64,000 bases of DNA from Xestospongia muta. Taxonomy: Eukaryota > Porifera > Demospongiae > Haplosclerida > Petrosiidae. This document shows, piece by piece, positions 1 through 12,290 of this stretch. The stretch is from positions 8,063,156 through 8,127,155 of the forward strand of contig OY848918.1 in the NCBI GenBank assembly GCA_963693285.1, given 5' to 3'. A program made the translations under genes and the position numbers. Under the pieces are notes generated by a model. The model was given only the letters and a program-made list of their open reading frames with translations, searched no databases and had not been told where the DNA came from. The first letter of the stretch is position 1, and each line of letters starts with the position of its first letter.

Positions 1-1636
1 AATATTAGTAAGTGTACAATAATGTATTAAATGTTACTGTCATAATTAACTTGTGATGGAGTATAGAAAATACAAGTACTTCAATGTTTTTATCACAAGT
101 TATATCTGAGACAATTACTGCATCTTCAAACTTAGCTAGTAGGTTCATAGCAAATTAAATATTAATTGTACATATAATGATTATATAATTTATAGTAGTT
201 CATATATCAAGTTCTATCTATAGCTTTTTAAGTTCATTTCTTATTAATTATTAATTTAATTATTATAATAAAAATAAATATTTCTACTCTGACAGTCACT
301 ACTACATCATCATCAACATCATCTACTGGAATATATTATGTTATTGGGACTGTTGGAGGTATTATTGTTTTCATACTAATTGTTGTAGTACTAGTTCTAA
401 CTGTTTGTATAATGATTAGAAGACAAAATAAAAGTTAGGCTCTCTTGTAATTTCTTGATGCTTTAAAACTCTCAATATAGCCAACAAACCAAGTGGTAGT
501 CCATTAACTGTTTCTCTGAGGTAAACTAATACAGTCATATAATGTGTTAACAGTTCAATGATCATACTTTAGAAGTATCAAAGACAATAACATAGAAGAG
601 GTATAATATTGTCACTTACATGTACAAAGCTAAGAACAGGAATCAAATTTCAAATCCTATACAATACCTACACAATAAATTAAATATGACATTTATTTGA
701 TGTCAAAATGAGCATTAAACTCACCATTAGTTGTAACACATTCAAGTCAATCTAATGTCAGGAGTTAGTCATCATTCCTTTATATTAGACGTTAATAGTC
801 ATATCTGATGTTTATTAATTCTGTTATAGATATCATCAAATCCTGTTTATGCAGAAGTAAACAAGAAATTAAAACCTTTATCTCTACAACATGATGATGT
901 CCCTCCTCCCATATCACCTTACTTAGTTGATAATGACCAACCACCTCCTATACCTCTGTTTCATAGTAGAGATGAACCTCCTGTACCACCTTATAGTGAA
1001 TCTTTGACAACACATTACTCTGAAGTCAAGAAAAAGCATGTGGCACCTCATGTATTACCTCATAATAGTACAGCAGCTAAAGGAGATTATTCAGTATTAA
1101 ATAGAGATGATATACCTCATGTACCACTACATAATGTGACAGCTGGAGGAGACTACTCTGTCATAAGTAGAGATGATATACCTTATGGTAAAGCAGCTGG
1201 AGGTGTCTATTCTGTCTTGAAGAGAGAAGAGAGAGAGGTTAGTTAAACATAGGTAGTCTAATTTACAATATTATTATAGAGCGGAGAAAATAATTCTCAG
1301 TTACAACAGACTGGTTTGTATTCAACTCTAAATGATGAAGTATGAGATAATACAGTCAACTATATCATAAAAACTCACATCATATTAGATCAACAAACCA
1401 GCTGGAACTATGCCAAAAGGAGCTGGAAATATAGCATATGATGAATTAGACAATGTTCCTAAGAACATACCAATGACACCTCCTACATCAAATTTAAAGC
1501 AGTCTGTTATCTACTCTGATATCAAGGTGCCAACTGATTCTAGTAAGGTATGATATATTATGATATATGGTATAATTATCATTCTCTTTTTAATCTCTTA
1601 CAGAGGTTCTCTACAAGTGAGGACAATCAACAATAG
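1..1636 (+). CDS. A1: class A immunoreceptor-like protein, 3' part (stalk, TM, long Tyr-motif tail)
   Basis: The 5' end lies outside the window. Exons seen: 1-7, 67-138 (Ser/Thr-rich stalk), 296-433 (TM), 481-520, 573-600, 830-1237, 1280-1339, 1389-1547, 1604-1636 (stop TAG). All have GT-AG borders and matching phases, giving 314 residues. The TM segment runs from YYVIGTVGG to TVCIMI and is followed by RRQNK as stop-transfer. The tail holds NPVYAEV (NPxY), PPPISPY, PPPIPL, PPVPPY, THYSEV (ITSM-like TxYxxV), DYSVL, DYSVI, VYSVL, LYSTL, IAYDEL and VIYSDI (both ITIM-like). No catalytic domain is present. By analogy with vertebrate immune receptors it probably docks SH2/PTB/SH3 adaptors or phosphatases; that is inference. 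The reading frame is intact throughout. Confidence 0.82.
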
Positions 1637-3635
1637 TAACATCCTCCGTACATCACCTGTAAAATGATAACAATATATTTTTAACTTACTGCTGACTTGT
1701 ATAATGTTATAATGTGTTACTTTTTAGTTCATTATTTTATTGTGTCATCACAATATACATGTACATGTATATGTATATAACCACATACATAGAATACAGA
1801 TTAATACATTGATTATATTTAATGTTCACTAATTTCATATTACTGAATACAATATCAAAATGAGCTATCAACTTACATTCTTATTATTCACATAATGATG
1901 TATATCAAGTTTAGATGATAACTTGACAGCTGTTTGTACTAAATAAAGTATGATATACTGTTGTAGTAAATATTACTATATACCAGTATATAATACACTA
2001 TATTGTTATACTTCTGGCAATAATATGACTGATAATAAATTAAGTAGAGAATGTATTACAGCTAACCTCATTGGTTTTAACTATGATAACAAATCGTGTT
2101 GACAGCTGTTCATATTGAGTAGACTATGATATACAGTTGTAGTAAATATTATTATATAATAGATTATAATACTATTCCCTTATACTACTATATTACTATA
2201 ATACTAAATTACTAATATAATATTAATATATGATACACTATGATACTTCTCTTTATAAAAATAATATTATAATACATTATATTAATATACTATTATACTT
2301 CTATAATAATAATATATAATACACTATAATATTTAATATCATTATTGCCCTTATTATTAACAGATTGCTGTTGTTACTGTAAATAAAGTCACTCAATACA
2401 GTGTTACACTCCATTACATATGTCCTCCTTTATTTACTTGTAGTTTGTCTATTTATTACAAAATATGTACAATGATCTAATACTTGTACTTAATGAAACA
2501 CTTGTTGCGATGACTAAAATAACAGGAGAAAGTACTAAGTACATTTACTAATACTAAGTATCAATTAATACTGATCTCTCTCAGTCAGTAGAGTATATAG
2601 TACAGAGTAGTAGGGTTTGATACTTAATGGCACATAATATATTATATATACATATATAGGCTAGCTATAAACAATAATACTTACTGTCATAAAAAAGACT
2701 AAATTGACAAAATGGAGAAAAGGATATAGTAATGTATTTCTCCATAAACAATGTTGTCTCTTAGTTCAAGATATTGTTTCTCAATGTTAGCTTTATTAGT
2801 AGTGTCATATATAGGAGACAATCCCTTTGTATGACAATTGTTTCTTTCACATGACAAACAAGTGTATCATTGATGTGATGATGATAGCTATTACTGATGA
2901 CAGTATTGTCACTAAATAGTATATACTACAACTGTAAGTAATTTAAATGTTATTGCTGTTGATAATAAACTTATGTTTACCTAACAAAGAAGTACTCATA
3001 TCACATTCTATATTATTGTAATCTATAAAATTGAACAAACTCACATAGATTAATGGTTTAATAATATATTTTATATGAAATATATTTACTCTACTCTACT
3101 TAGTATATGAAAACATGAAAAAAACATGACACCTTAAAATATAGTATCAATACATATTACTTGTTGATATACTGAACCATAAATTATATCTATATAACAA
3201 TACTGATATCTAGCTATTTATTATTTACTTTACTTATGAGAACAGTGCCCAAAATATCAATATCAGAGGAGACAGAATAAAAGTATAACATAAAGGTCAC
3301 TAACATTATTACAGTAATATTATTACTAAGACTACTACCATTACATTGACAGAATAGTATCACTGTTGTATCCTACATATGTTAAATAATACAATAATTG
3401 ACTTTAAAATACTGATATAGAACAAAGTATAAATAATTTGATTGTAATATTGGTAGTTTTATATCTAGCTATTACATTATCAATACTTTAAGGTCTGTCA
3501 ATATAATGTTCATCAATTCTTACTTTAATGTTGTTGTTTCTACACAGGATATATACTTAATGAAGAATACACAATGTTCCATTACCATCTGTTTAGATAT
3601 CTTGTCTATATAAACATGTTGACTTATCTAATATT
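1637..3635. other. A1-A2 spacer, first half: dispersed AT-rich modules
   Basis: No gene seen. It contains two copies of a module around GACAGCTGTT plus GATATACTGTTGTAGTAAA (about 1925-2010 and 2095-2180), runs of TATAATAC, and further modules at about 2990-3110 and 3330-3450. The same modules recur in the same order at about 16.9-17.6, 24.4-25.5 and 55.3-56.5 kb, so this is duplicated spacer rather than unique sequence. Confidence 0.6.
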
Positions 3636-3758
3636 GTCCAATAATAACAGTCTATAATATATAATACAACATACATTGACTATATAGTATGTAATACTGT
3701 CCAATAATAACAGTCCATAATATATAATACAACATACATTGACTAAATAGTATGTAAT
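3636..3758. repeat. 63-bp minisatellite, two copies
   Basis: Two tandem copies of a 63-bp unit that starts GTCCAATAATAACAGTC and ends GACTATATAGTATGTAATACT. The same unit forms longer arrays at 9943-10318 and 57450-57762 and a single copy at 17562-17612. It is always followed by the same flank (TGGTTTTAGTTGAAG) and, about 200 bp later, by a relic class B tail. Confidence 0.85.
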
Positions 3759-3948
3759 GGTTTTAGTTGAAGTAATGTTTGTACAAAATATATCATTTAC
3801 TTTGAGTTGTTAGTTTAACTATATCACAACATTGACATGTTTATTTTATCATCAGTAACTATGTATAGCTATAGTTATTGTAACATGATACTGTATATGA
3901 CTAACATTAGTACAATTTATGTAAGTGAAGACTAACTGATGTTATTAT

Positions 3949-4055
3949 CATCTCTCATTATGAGGAGGAGGAGCTACAATAAAGACACTCCATCCACTAC
4001 TACTACTACCACCCAATTAGGTCATATATATAAGTTACCAGAGAAAGAAACATGG
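3949..4055 (+). pseudogene. Relic class B TM/tail exon
   Basis: About 100 bp match the class B terminal exon: the codons for MRRRSYNKDTP, the Thr-run and QLG are recognisable. The YDDV codons are lost through a deletion, so the line reads GGTCATATATATAAG instead of the intact copies' sequence. The same damaged version recurs at 10505-10615, 17805-17900 and 57950-58060, so the damage predates spacer duplication. Confidence 0.75.
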
Positions 4056-6220
4056 ATTAAAAGATACATCATTAACAATTACATAATAATATTATAATTG
4101 TAAAATGTCATCTTACAATTGTTTTGAAAGTACCATTAATATTATTACTAAATGTAGGTTGAGACTGGTTCCATTGACCTTATAACAAACAACTTCTTTC
4201 TCTACTAATAAGTTAACAAGTATGTTGTTCTATAAGTCATTATTTTAAGGACATATTACATAATAGTGATATATTTTGGTTATATAACAATTCAGTGTAA
4301 TTATGAACTATAATAGATACTAGATATCATGTTGTTCAACTACTACCACTAGATATTAGTTAAGACTTCATAATGTATATATATTACTAACAGAGGATAT
4401 TAGAAGTAGTCCTCTCATGTGACTGAACCTAGAGCAAACTAAATTAACAAGAATGATTTTAAGCAAACACTTCTAACCTGATTATAAGTGTACATTACAC
4501 AACATCATAATGATTTATAGCTCTTATCTAGTTCCTCTCAAATCACTGGACAATGTATAGGACATGAATTTGGTTCATCAGGAAATAGAATAGTGTTATA
4601 AGAATAATATAATTATTAGACTCAACACACCCACTCACTTAAACATGTTGATTACTGAGGTGATTCTGATGAGGATGGAACAACAAACAATTCATATTTT
4701 AATTTAAAACACTTACATTGACCAAACAGCTCCTTTTTTAATTATACAGTACTCAAGAGAACACTTAGGTTAGTGTTAATATATATATATATATATTCCT
4801 AACATTAGATATTGAAAGTAGTCCTCTCATGTGACAGTATATCAATAATACCAACAAGTATTACAAGTAAGATATTAATATACTATTAACTACTAAGTGA
4901 CAACAGCCATAGTTATAAACTGAGGTACATGTACATATTATGAACTCCATTTTAGAAATACACATTACTATTGTTATGATGTTATATAGTATATTACACT
5001 CACTCAGTATTAATAATGAGCACATTTATATATAATTACTTATAATGTTAGATCTTATCACTTATTAATTCTAACTCAATTATAAGGTCATACATTCACT
5101 TATATCAATTTGTATTTAATTTAGATGTCTTGTTTACATTAATAAGTACCACTAATACAACCAATACTATTACATCAACAATGTACACACAAAGTACATT
5201 AGTATAATTATAGTACTGTTATATCTACATTATCAACAACTGATACTTCTAGTAAGTAAAACTCTATCCATACAAAATATTTTCTTAATTCATTCATTGC
5301 TATATATAATATAGATAAATACATATATTTCTATTGTTGAACTAACAAGTTCACATTTATTATTTAAAGTATATTCTATTATTTGATACACATTTAAAAA
5401 TATTGTGACTACAAGATTTTATATTATATGACTACGAACTATGTGTACTAATTTATTATTAAAATATTAATATCTTTTATTTAGAAAATATAAATATTAC
5501 TAATTATATATAATATAAACAATCATTTTAGTTTGTATCATTAACATCTGTTATTAGTATTATTTGGTCAACACACATTGTATATTGTATTTCATCTTTA
5601 GTTATATTAATGATTGTTTATTGTAGAAAAATGATGTTAACATGAACATCATCCTTTTAGGAAAAATAATCTTGATAAGTAAATACACAACATAGCAATA
5701 ATGATCTACAGACTTTATAATAATAAAGCAATAACAATAACATATATTATATTAAAATACAATCCATATAAATATGACATGCTATATAGACCACATGTTA
5801 TATATTATATACTATACTCCAATATAAGTTACTACTTAAAACTAGTGCTTATATTTTTAATGTAATTGTGTTATTTATATAATGTAGTAATTAACACTCA
5901 CCACAACATGTAGGTGAAGGCTACAGTACTTGCTTTGTTACAGCTAGTAATTGACTAAAGTATTTAGTTCTAAAAATATTGAAATTATGAAAAATATTAA
6001 AAAGAAAAAAAGGTTAATTTTTTCAATTTGATGAAAATGAGATTACTAATTATTAAAAATACTTATATAATAACAAAGTTAAACAAATGGTTAATATGTC
6101 ATCACTGTTTTTTTACTTTCATGTTTCCAAGTATGCACGTATACATGTATATAGATCTCAACAACACCCACACACATACAGTAATAATATAATTAGTCTA
6201 TATTTTACTAAATAGGCATT
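4056..6220. other. A1-A2 spacer, second half
   Basis: No intact gene. It holds duplicated spacer blocks shared with 10.6-12.2 kb in the same order, and parts of them with 18.0-19.3 and 58.2-60.3 kb. At 5125-5251 there is an exon-like Thr-rich stretch with acceptor TTTAG and donor GTAAGT, interrupted by a stop. Around 5638-5760 and 6120-6190 are two dispersed modules (one containing ACATGAACATCATCCTTTTA, one containing ACTCAACAACACCC-like sequence) found many times in the window. Confidence 0.55.
5125..5251 (+). pseudogene. Relic Thr-rich stalk exon
   Basis: A stretch bounded by TTTAG and GTAAGT codes for Thr/Ser-rich peptide at both ends but contains TAA/TAG in between. Its length (127 nt) does not keep the phase 1-1 rule of the family's stalk exons. 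A near-identical copy sits at 11276-11402. It is probably left over from a lost family member. Confidence 0.4.
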
Positions 6221-6230
6221 ACACTAATAA

Positions 6231-6250
6231 TATATAAACTCAACCCACAA
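6231..6250 (+). promoter_or_regulatory. Probable TATA box and conserved promoter block of A2
   Basis: TATATAAACTCAACCCACAA lies 100 bp upstream of the A2 ATG. TATAAACTCAACCCAC or a close variant is found at the same distance before A3, A4, B1, B3 and B4. The TATA-like core and its fixed spacing suggest a core promoter; no start site can be seen from sequence alone. Confidence 0.5.
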
Positions 6251-6330
6251 TAACAGCACACCACTAATTAATAAGACTATATTACAATACCATACATTCA
6301 TGACCTACATAGCCTAGCAATGCAGTCAAA

Positions 6331-9315
6331 ATGGATAAGTGTGCTGTAATATATTTGATTTCTCTTCTCTTAGTTATCACAAGTGAGTTAATATATTATA
6401 ACATAATATTTGTAGTTTATTTCTTAAAATGAACATAGAAGCTTCAGTTACAAGTCTAGACTGTAATCATGGAGTATGTCCACAGACACAAGGAGCAGTA
6501 ACTTGTACAATAACAGGCAGTACAGTAGCTTGGTATTCTCCTCCATCAGATAGTAATCTCATTGCTACAGTAAAAACCTCTGGAGAAGTTAGTAATGTTG
6601 GTAATACTGGGTTTACTGCTGCTTTTGTGACCAACAATTCTGGACTAACAACTAATTTAAGTTTTACTGCCACTGCTGATAAGAATGGAACACAAGTCAG
6701 GTGTTTGGATGGTGACAATAGAAACTCAATGATTTGCACTATCATGATATCAGGTATGTCACTAATAGTATCATATATAACTAACATGTACTATCATTAT
6801 AAGACCCTCCAAGTGATACTCCTACAGGACTGGGTTTTACAGCTCTCACAAACACTTCAGTTACTCTCTATTGGTCACCTCCTACTCTTCATCCTAACTG
6901 TATACTTAACTACACTGTTGAGATCAGGACAACCAGTGATAATATATTGATCAGTAATCTTAGTACTGGTAGTAATATCACCAGTATTAATGTATCTACT
7001 GGTCTCTCTCAGTCAGTAGAGTATCAGTACAGAGTAGTAGGGTTAGAACCCTGTAGTCAGTATACTATGTTCACTCTGGATGGTAAGAATCAAATTGTTT
7101 TAATATCTTAAGTAATATGCTTTATTAGTTCTACAAGCTGTACCACTAATTACTTATACCATTACTAGCAACACAGAGGATTATACTATTTTTATTGTTT
7201 GGGAGGTATAATATTATTTATGATTCCTTGATAATATGCTAATTTCATTTAGTCACCTCCTCTCTCCTCTTGTCCTCCTCTCTTGTACTATAAAGTCTAT
7301 CACAACATATCAGGTTCACTAACTGTTAATATAACTACTGTTACTAACATTACATTAACTGGAGTACTAGCTGGATATACCTACATTATAACAGTGATAC
7401 CAGTTAATATACTAGGAGATGGATACCCTAATAAGACTATAGGTTATTTATATTTTATTATAAAGTGTGATATATTTACTCATACAGCTATCATTCCTAA
7501 TGAAGAACCAATAATCACTAGTGTCATAACAACATCATTTCAATATCATAGTAAGGATGTTTAACATAAAAATATTATTTTAGTTTAAACAATCAATTAT
7601 TTAACATCAATAACATCATTAGGTGTACTTAGTACATTGTCTGTAGTCATGACAAGTGATACATCAAATATTAGTAAGTATACAATAATGTATTAAATGT
7701 TACTGTCATAATTAACTTGTAATGGAGTATACTTCAATGTCTTCATCGCAAATAACAACTCAGACAATCACTTCAAATGGAGCTAGTAGGCTCTATGTAT
7801 TTTAAAAAATTTTGTTGATATTAGTTGCCCTAATTATAATAGATATATATAATTTATAGGTTTTCATATATCAAGTTCTATCTATAACTTTTTAAGTTCA
7901 TTTCCCATAAACAATCCAACAAGTATTAATTTAATTATTTTAATAAAAATAACTATTTCTACTTTGACAGTCACTACTACAATATCATCAACATCATCTG
8001 CTGAAATATATTATGTTATTGGGACTGTTGGAGGTATTATTGTTTTCATACTAATTGCTGTAGTACTAGTTCTAACTGGTTGTATAATGATTAGAAGACA
8101 AAATAATAGTCAGACCTCTTGTAATTTTTTGATCCTTTAAAACTTTCAATATAGATAACAAACCAAGTGCTAGTCCATTAACTGTTTCAATGAGGTAAGC
8201 TCACACATACTAATAACCATTTTTATGATCATTCTTTAGAAGTATCAAAGACAATAACAGAGAAGAGGTATAATATTGTTACTTATATGTACAAAGCTAA
8301 GAACAGGAATCAAATTTCAAATCCTATACAATACCTACACAATAAATTAAATATGACATTTATTTGATATCAAAATGAGCATTGAACTCACTATTAGTTG
8401 TAACACATTCAAGTCAATCTAATGTCAGGAGTTAGTCATCATTCTTTATATTAGACTTTAATAATCACATCCAATTTTTATTAATTTTCTTATAGATATC
8501 TTCAAATCCTGTCTATGCAGAAGTAAACAAGAAACAAAAACCTTTATCTCTACAACATGATGACATCCCTCCTTCCATACCACCTTACTTAGTTGATAAT
8601 GACCAACCACCTCCTATACCTCTGTTTCATAGTAGAGATGAACCACCTGTACCACCTTATAATGAATTTTTGACAACACATTACTCTGAAGTCAAAAAAA
8701 AGCATGTGGCACCTCATGTATTACCTCATAATAGTACAGCAGCTGAAGGAGACTATTCAGTATTAAAGAGAGAAGATATACCTCATGTACCACTACATAA
8801 TGTAACAGCTGGAGGAGAGTACTCTGTCATAAGTAGAGATGATATAACTTATGGTAAAGCAGCTGGAGGTGACTATTCTGTCTTGAAGAGAGAAGAGAGA
8901 GAGGTTAGTTAAACATAGGTAGACAATCATAATTTAATTTACAATATTATTATAGAGCAGAGAAAATAATTTTCAGTTACAACAGACTGGTTTGTATTCA
9001 ACTCTAAATAATGAAGTATGAAATAATACAGTCAACTATATCATAAAAACTCACATCATATTAGATAAACAAACCAACTGGAATTGAGACAAAAGGAGAT
9101 GGAAATATAGTATATGATGAATTAGACAATGTTCCTAAGAACAGACCAATGACACCTCCTACATCAAATTTAAAGCAGTCTGTTATCTACTCTGATATCA
9201 AGGCACCATTTGATTCTAGTAAGGTATGATATATCATGATATATGCTATTATTATCATTCTCTTTTTGATCTCTAACAGAGGTACTCTACAAGTGAGGAC
9301 AATCAACAACAGTAA
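6331..9315 (+). CDS. A2: complete class A Ig-FN3-FN3 receptor with long Tyr-motif tail
   Basis: Exons: 6331-6382 (signal, MDKCAVIYLISLLLVIT), 6439-6753 (Ig), 6804-7082 (FN3-1), 7129-7205 and 7253-7442 (FN3-2), 7488-7550 and 7623-7673 (stalk), 7971-8108 (TM), 8155-8194, 8240-8267, 8496-8903, 8956-9015, 9065-9223, 9280-9315. The total is 631 residues: signal 1-17, Ig 18-122, FN3s 123-304, stalk 305-355, TM about 356-383, tail to 631. The tail has NPVYAEV, PPPIPL, PPVPPY, THYSEV, DYSVL, EYSVI, DYSVL, LYSTL, IVYDEL and VIYSDI. Oddities: the usual acceptor of the Ig exon is mutated (AAAA instead of TATAG), and an acceptor 9 nt downstream keeps the frame; the second stalk exon has lost its acceptor and is presumably skipped in frame; six residues are missing near the end of FN3-1. 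Inferred to be a type I surface receptor signalling through recruited SH2 proteins. Confidence 0.82.
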
Positions 9316-9942
9316 CCTCCTCCATACATCATCTATAAATGATAACAATATGTTTTTAACTCACTGCTCACTTGTATAATGTTATAATGTGTTAGTTTTT
9401 AGTTCATTATTTTATTGTGTCATGTTTTATTATAAGTAATTGAGTTATTTAGTATTCATTATAAGACTAGCTATTAATTTATTAATATGAGCTTAATATG
9501 ATCACCTTGTATCATTATAGCAGCTGTAACTATTTATTATTTACTTTACCTATGAGAACAATGCCCAAATTATTAATATCAGAGAAGACAGATTAAAAGT
9601 GCAACATAAAGGTCACTAACATTATTACAGTAATATTCTTACTAAGACTACTATCATTACATTGACAGAATGGTATCTCTGTTGTATCCTACATATGTTA
9701 AACAATACAACAACTGACTCTAAATACAGAAGTATAAATAATTTGATTGTAACATTAGTAGTTTTATATCTAACTATTACATTATCAATACTATAAGGTC
9801 TGCCAATATAATGTTTATTAATTATTCTTACTTTACTGTTGTTGTTTTTACATAGGATATATACATGATGGATGATACACAATTTTCCATTATCATCTGT
9901 TTAGATATCTTGTCTATATAAACATGTTGACTTATCTAATAC
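9316..9942. other. A2-A3 spacer, first part
   Basis: No gene seen. It is the 3' flank of the class A unit, then the module with GACTACTATCATTACATTGACAG-like sequence also present at 3330-3450 and 56390-56520. It is shorter than the A1-A2 spacer because the modules found at 1.9-3.1 kb are absent. Confidence 0.5.
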
Positions 9943-10318
9943 CATCCAATAATAACAGTCCATAATATATAATACAACATACATTGACTATATAGTATGT
10001 AATACTGTCCAATAATAACAGTCCATAATATATAATACAACATACATTGACTATATAGTATGTAACAATGTCCAATAATAACAGTCCATATTATATAATA
10101 CAACATACATTGACTATATAGTATGTAATACTGTCCAATAATAACAGTCCATAATATATAATACAACATACATTGACTATATAGTATGTAATACTGTCCA
10201 ATAATAACAGTCCATAATATATAATATAACATACATTGACTATATAGTATCTAATACTGTCCAATAATAACAGTCCATAATATATAATATAACATTCATT
10301 GACTATATAGTATGTAAT
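9943..10318. repeat. 63-bp minisatellite, six copies
   Basis: Six tandem copies of the 63-bp unit also seen at 3636-3758 and 57450-57762. The period is a multiple of three and stop-free in one antisense frame, which creates a false repetitive reading frame. Confidence 0.9.
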
Positions 10319-10504
10319 GGTTTTAGTTGAAGTAATGTTTGTACAAAATACATCATTTACTTTGAGTTGTTAGTTTAAGTATATCACAACATTGACATGT
10401 TTATTTTATCATCAGTAACTATGTATAACTATAGTTATTGTAACATGATACTGTATATGACTAACATTAGTATAATTTATGTAAGGGAAGACTAATTAAT
10501 GCTA

Positions 10505-10615
10505 TTATCATCTATATCATTATAAGGAGAAGGAGCTACAATAAAGACACTCCATCCACTACTACACTGCCATCTAATTAGGTCATATATATAAGTTACC
10601 AGAGAAAGAAACATG
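10505..10615 (+). pseudogene. Relic class B TM/tail exon
   Basis: The same damaged class B tail piece as at 3949-4055, with extra changes (GGAGAAGGAGC for the Arg-rich stop-transfer and a shortened Thr run). Confidence 0.7.
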
Positions 10616-12180
10616 GATTAAAAGATACATCATTAACAATTACATAATAATATTATAATTGTAAAATGTCATCTTATAATTGTTTTTAAAGTGTCATTAT
10701 TATCATTACTAGATGTAGGTTGAGACTGGTTCCATTGACCTTATAACAAACAACTTCTTTCTCTACTAATAAGTTAACAAGTATGTCGTTCTATAAGTCA
10801 TTACATTAAGGACATATTACATAATAACAATATAATTTGGTTATATAACAATTCAATGTAATTATGAACTATAATAGATACTAGATATTAACTTGTTCAA
10901 CTACTACCACTAGATATTAGTTAAGACTTCATAATGTATATATATTACTAACAGTGGATATTGGAAGTAGTCCTCTCTGTGACTGTATATCAATAATATC
11001 AACAAGTATTACAAGTAAGATATTAATATACTATTAACTACTAAGTGACAACAACCTCAATTATAAACTGAGGTACATGTACATATTATGAACTCCATTT
11101 TAGAAATACACACATTACTATTGTTGTGATGTTATATAGTATATTACACTCATACAGTATTAATAATGAGCACATTTATATAATAATTATTTATAATGTT
11201 AGATCTTATCACTTATTAATTCTAACTCAATTATAAGGTCATACATTCACTTATATCAATTTGTATTTAATTTAGATGTCTTGTTTACATTAATGAGTAC
11301 CACTAATACAACCAGTACTATTACATCAACAATGTACACACAAAGTACATTAGTATAATTATAGTACTGTTATATCTACATTATCAACAACTGATACTTC
11401 TAGTAAGTAAAACTCTATCCATACAAAATATTTTCTTAATTCATTCATTGCTATATATAATATAAATAATTATGTAATATTTCTATTGTTGAACTAACAA
11501 GTTCAAATTTATTATTTAAAGTATATTCTATTATTTGATACACATTAAAAAATATTGTGACTACAAGATTTTATATTATATGACTACAAAATATGTGTAC
11601 TAATTTATCATTAAAATATAAATATCTTTTATTTAGAAAATATAAATATTACTAGTTATATATAATATGAACAATCATTTTAGTTTGTATCATTATCATC
11701 TGTTATCAGTATTATCTGGTCAACACACATTGTATATTGTATTTCATCTTTACTTATATTAATAAGTAAAGTGCTTGTATTTTCAATGTAATTGTGTTAT
11801 TTACATAATATATTAATTAACCCTCACCATAATGGCATAACATGTAGGTGAAGGCTACAGTACTTGCTTTGTTACAGCTAGTAATTGACTGAAGTATTTA
11901 GTTCTAAAAATATTATTGAAATTATGAAAAATATTAAAAAGAAAAAAAAGTTAATTTTTTAATTTGATAAAAATGAGATTACTAATTATTAAAAATACTT
12001 ATATAATAACAAAGTTAAACAAATGGTTAATATGTCATCAGCGTTTTTTTTATTTTTTGCAAATTTACTTTCATGTTTCCAAATATGTACGTATACATGT
12101 ATATAGATCTCAATAACACCCACACACATACAGTAATAATATAATTAGTCTATATTTTACTAAATAGACATTATACTAAT
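10616..12180. other. A2-A3 spacer, second part
   Basis: No intact gene. It is collinear with 4056-6220, with scattered small indels; the segment equivalent to about 4430-4800 is missing. It includes the relic stalk exon at 11276-11402. Confidence 0.55.
11276..11402 (+). pseudogene. Relic Thr-rich stalk exon, second copy
   Basis: A copy of the relic at 5125-5251, bounded by TTTAG and GTAAGT, carrying the same internal stop. Confidence 0.4.
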
Positions 12181-12182
12181 AA

Positions 12183-12200
12183 TATATAAACTCAACCCAC
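12183..12200 (+). promoter_or_regulatory. Probable TATA box and promoter block of A3
   Basis: TATATAAACTCAACCCAC lies 108 bp upstream of the A3 ATG, matching the A2 block in sequence and spacing. Confidence 0.5.
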
Positions 12201-12290
12201 AAAGACACCACACCACTAATTCAAAAGTCTAGTCACCATATTACAATACCATACATTTATGACCTACAAAGCCCTGCCAATGCAGTCAAA

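Noticed and set aside
830..1237. Tail YSVL repeats as a classical ITAM
   Set aside because: The Tyr motifs are about 18-22 residues apart, not 6-12, so the ITAM consensus is not met; ITIM/ITSM-like single motifs fit better.
6467..6787. Antisense open frames opposite the Ig exons (also at 12509, 21316, 29339, 33422, 48686, 52634, 60759)
   Set aside because: They recur only because the sense exons recur. They cross the splice donor and intron of the sense gene and show no protein-like pattern of their own.
6754..6950. Continuation of Ig frames through the donor into the next exon
   Set aside because: It reads the intron and FN3-1 exon in the wrong frame. The spliced frame gives a proper FN3 with a Trp and YRV motif, and the GT-AG borders are conserved in all copies.
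7443..7487. Reading through the intron after FN3-2 (GYLNIIIKC peptide) as coding
   Set aside because: Copies differ here by 2-bp and 3-bp indels (for example at 61770) that would break the frame, while the flanking exons stay in frame. It behaves as an intron.
9936..10232. Long repetitive minus-strand reading frame in the 63-bp array
   Set aside because: The repeat period is divisible by three, so a stop-free frame arises by itself; the same happens at 57411-57707. The peptide is low-complexity and not conserved outside the array.
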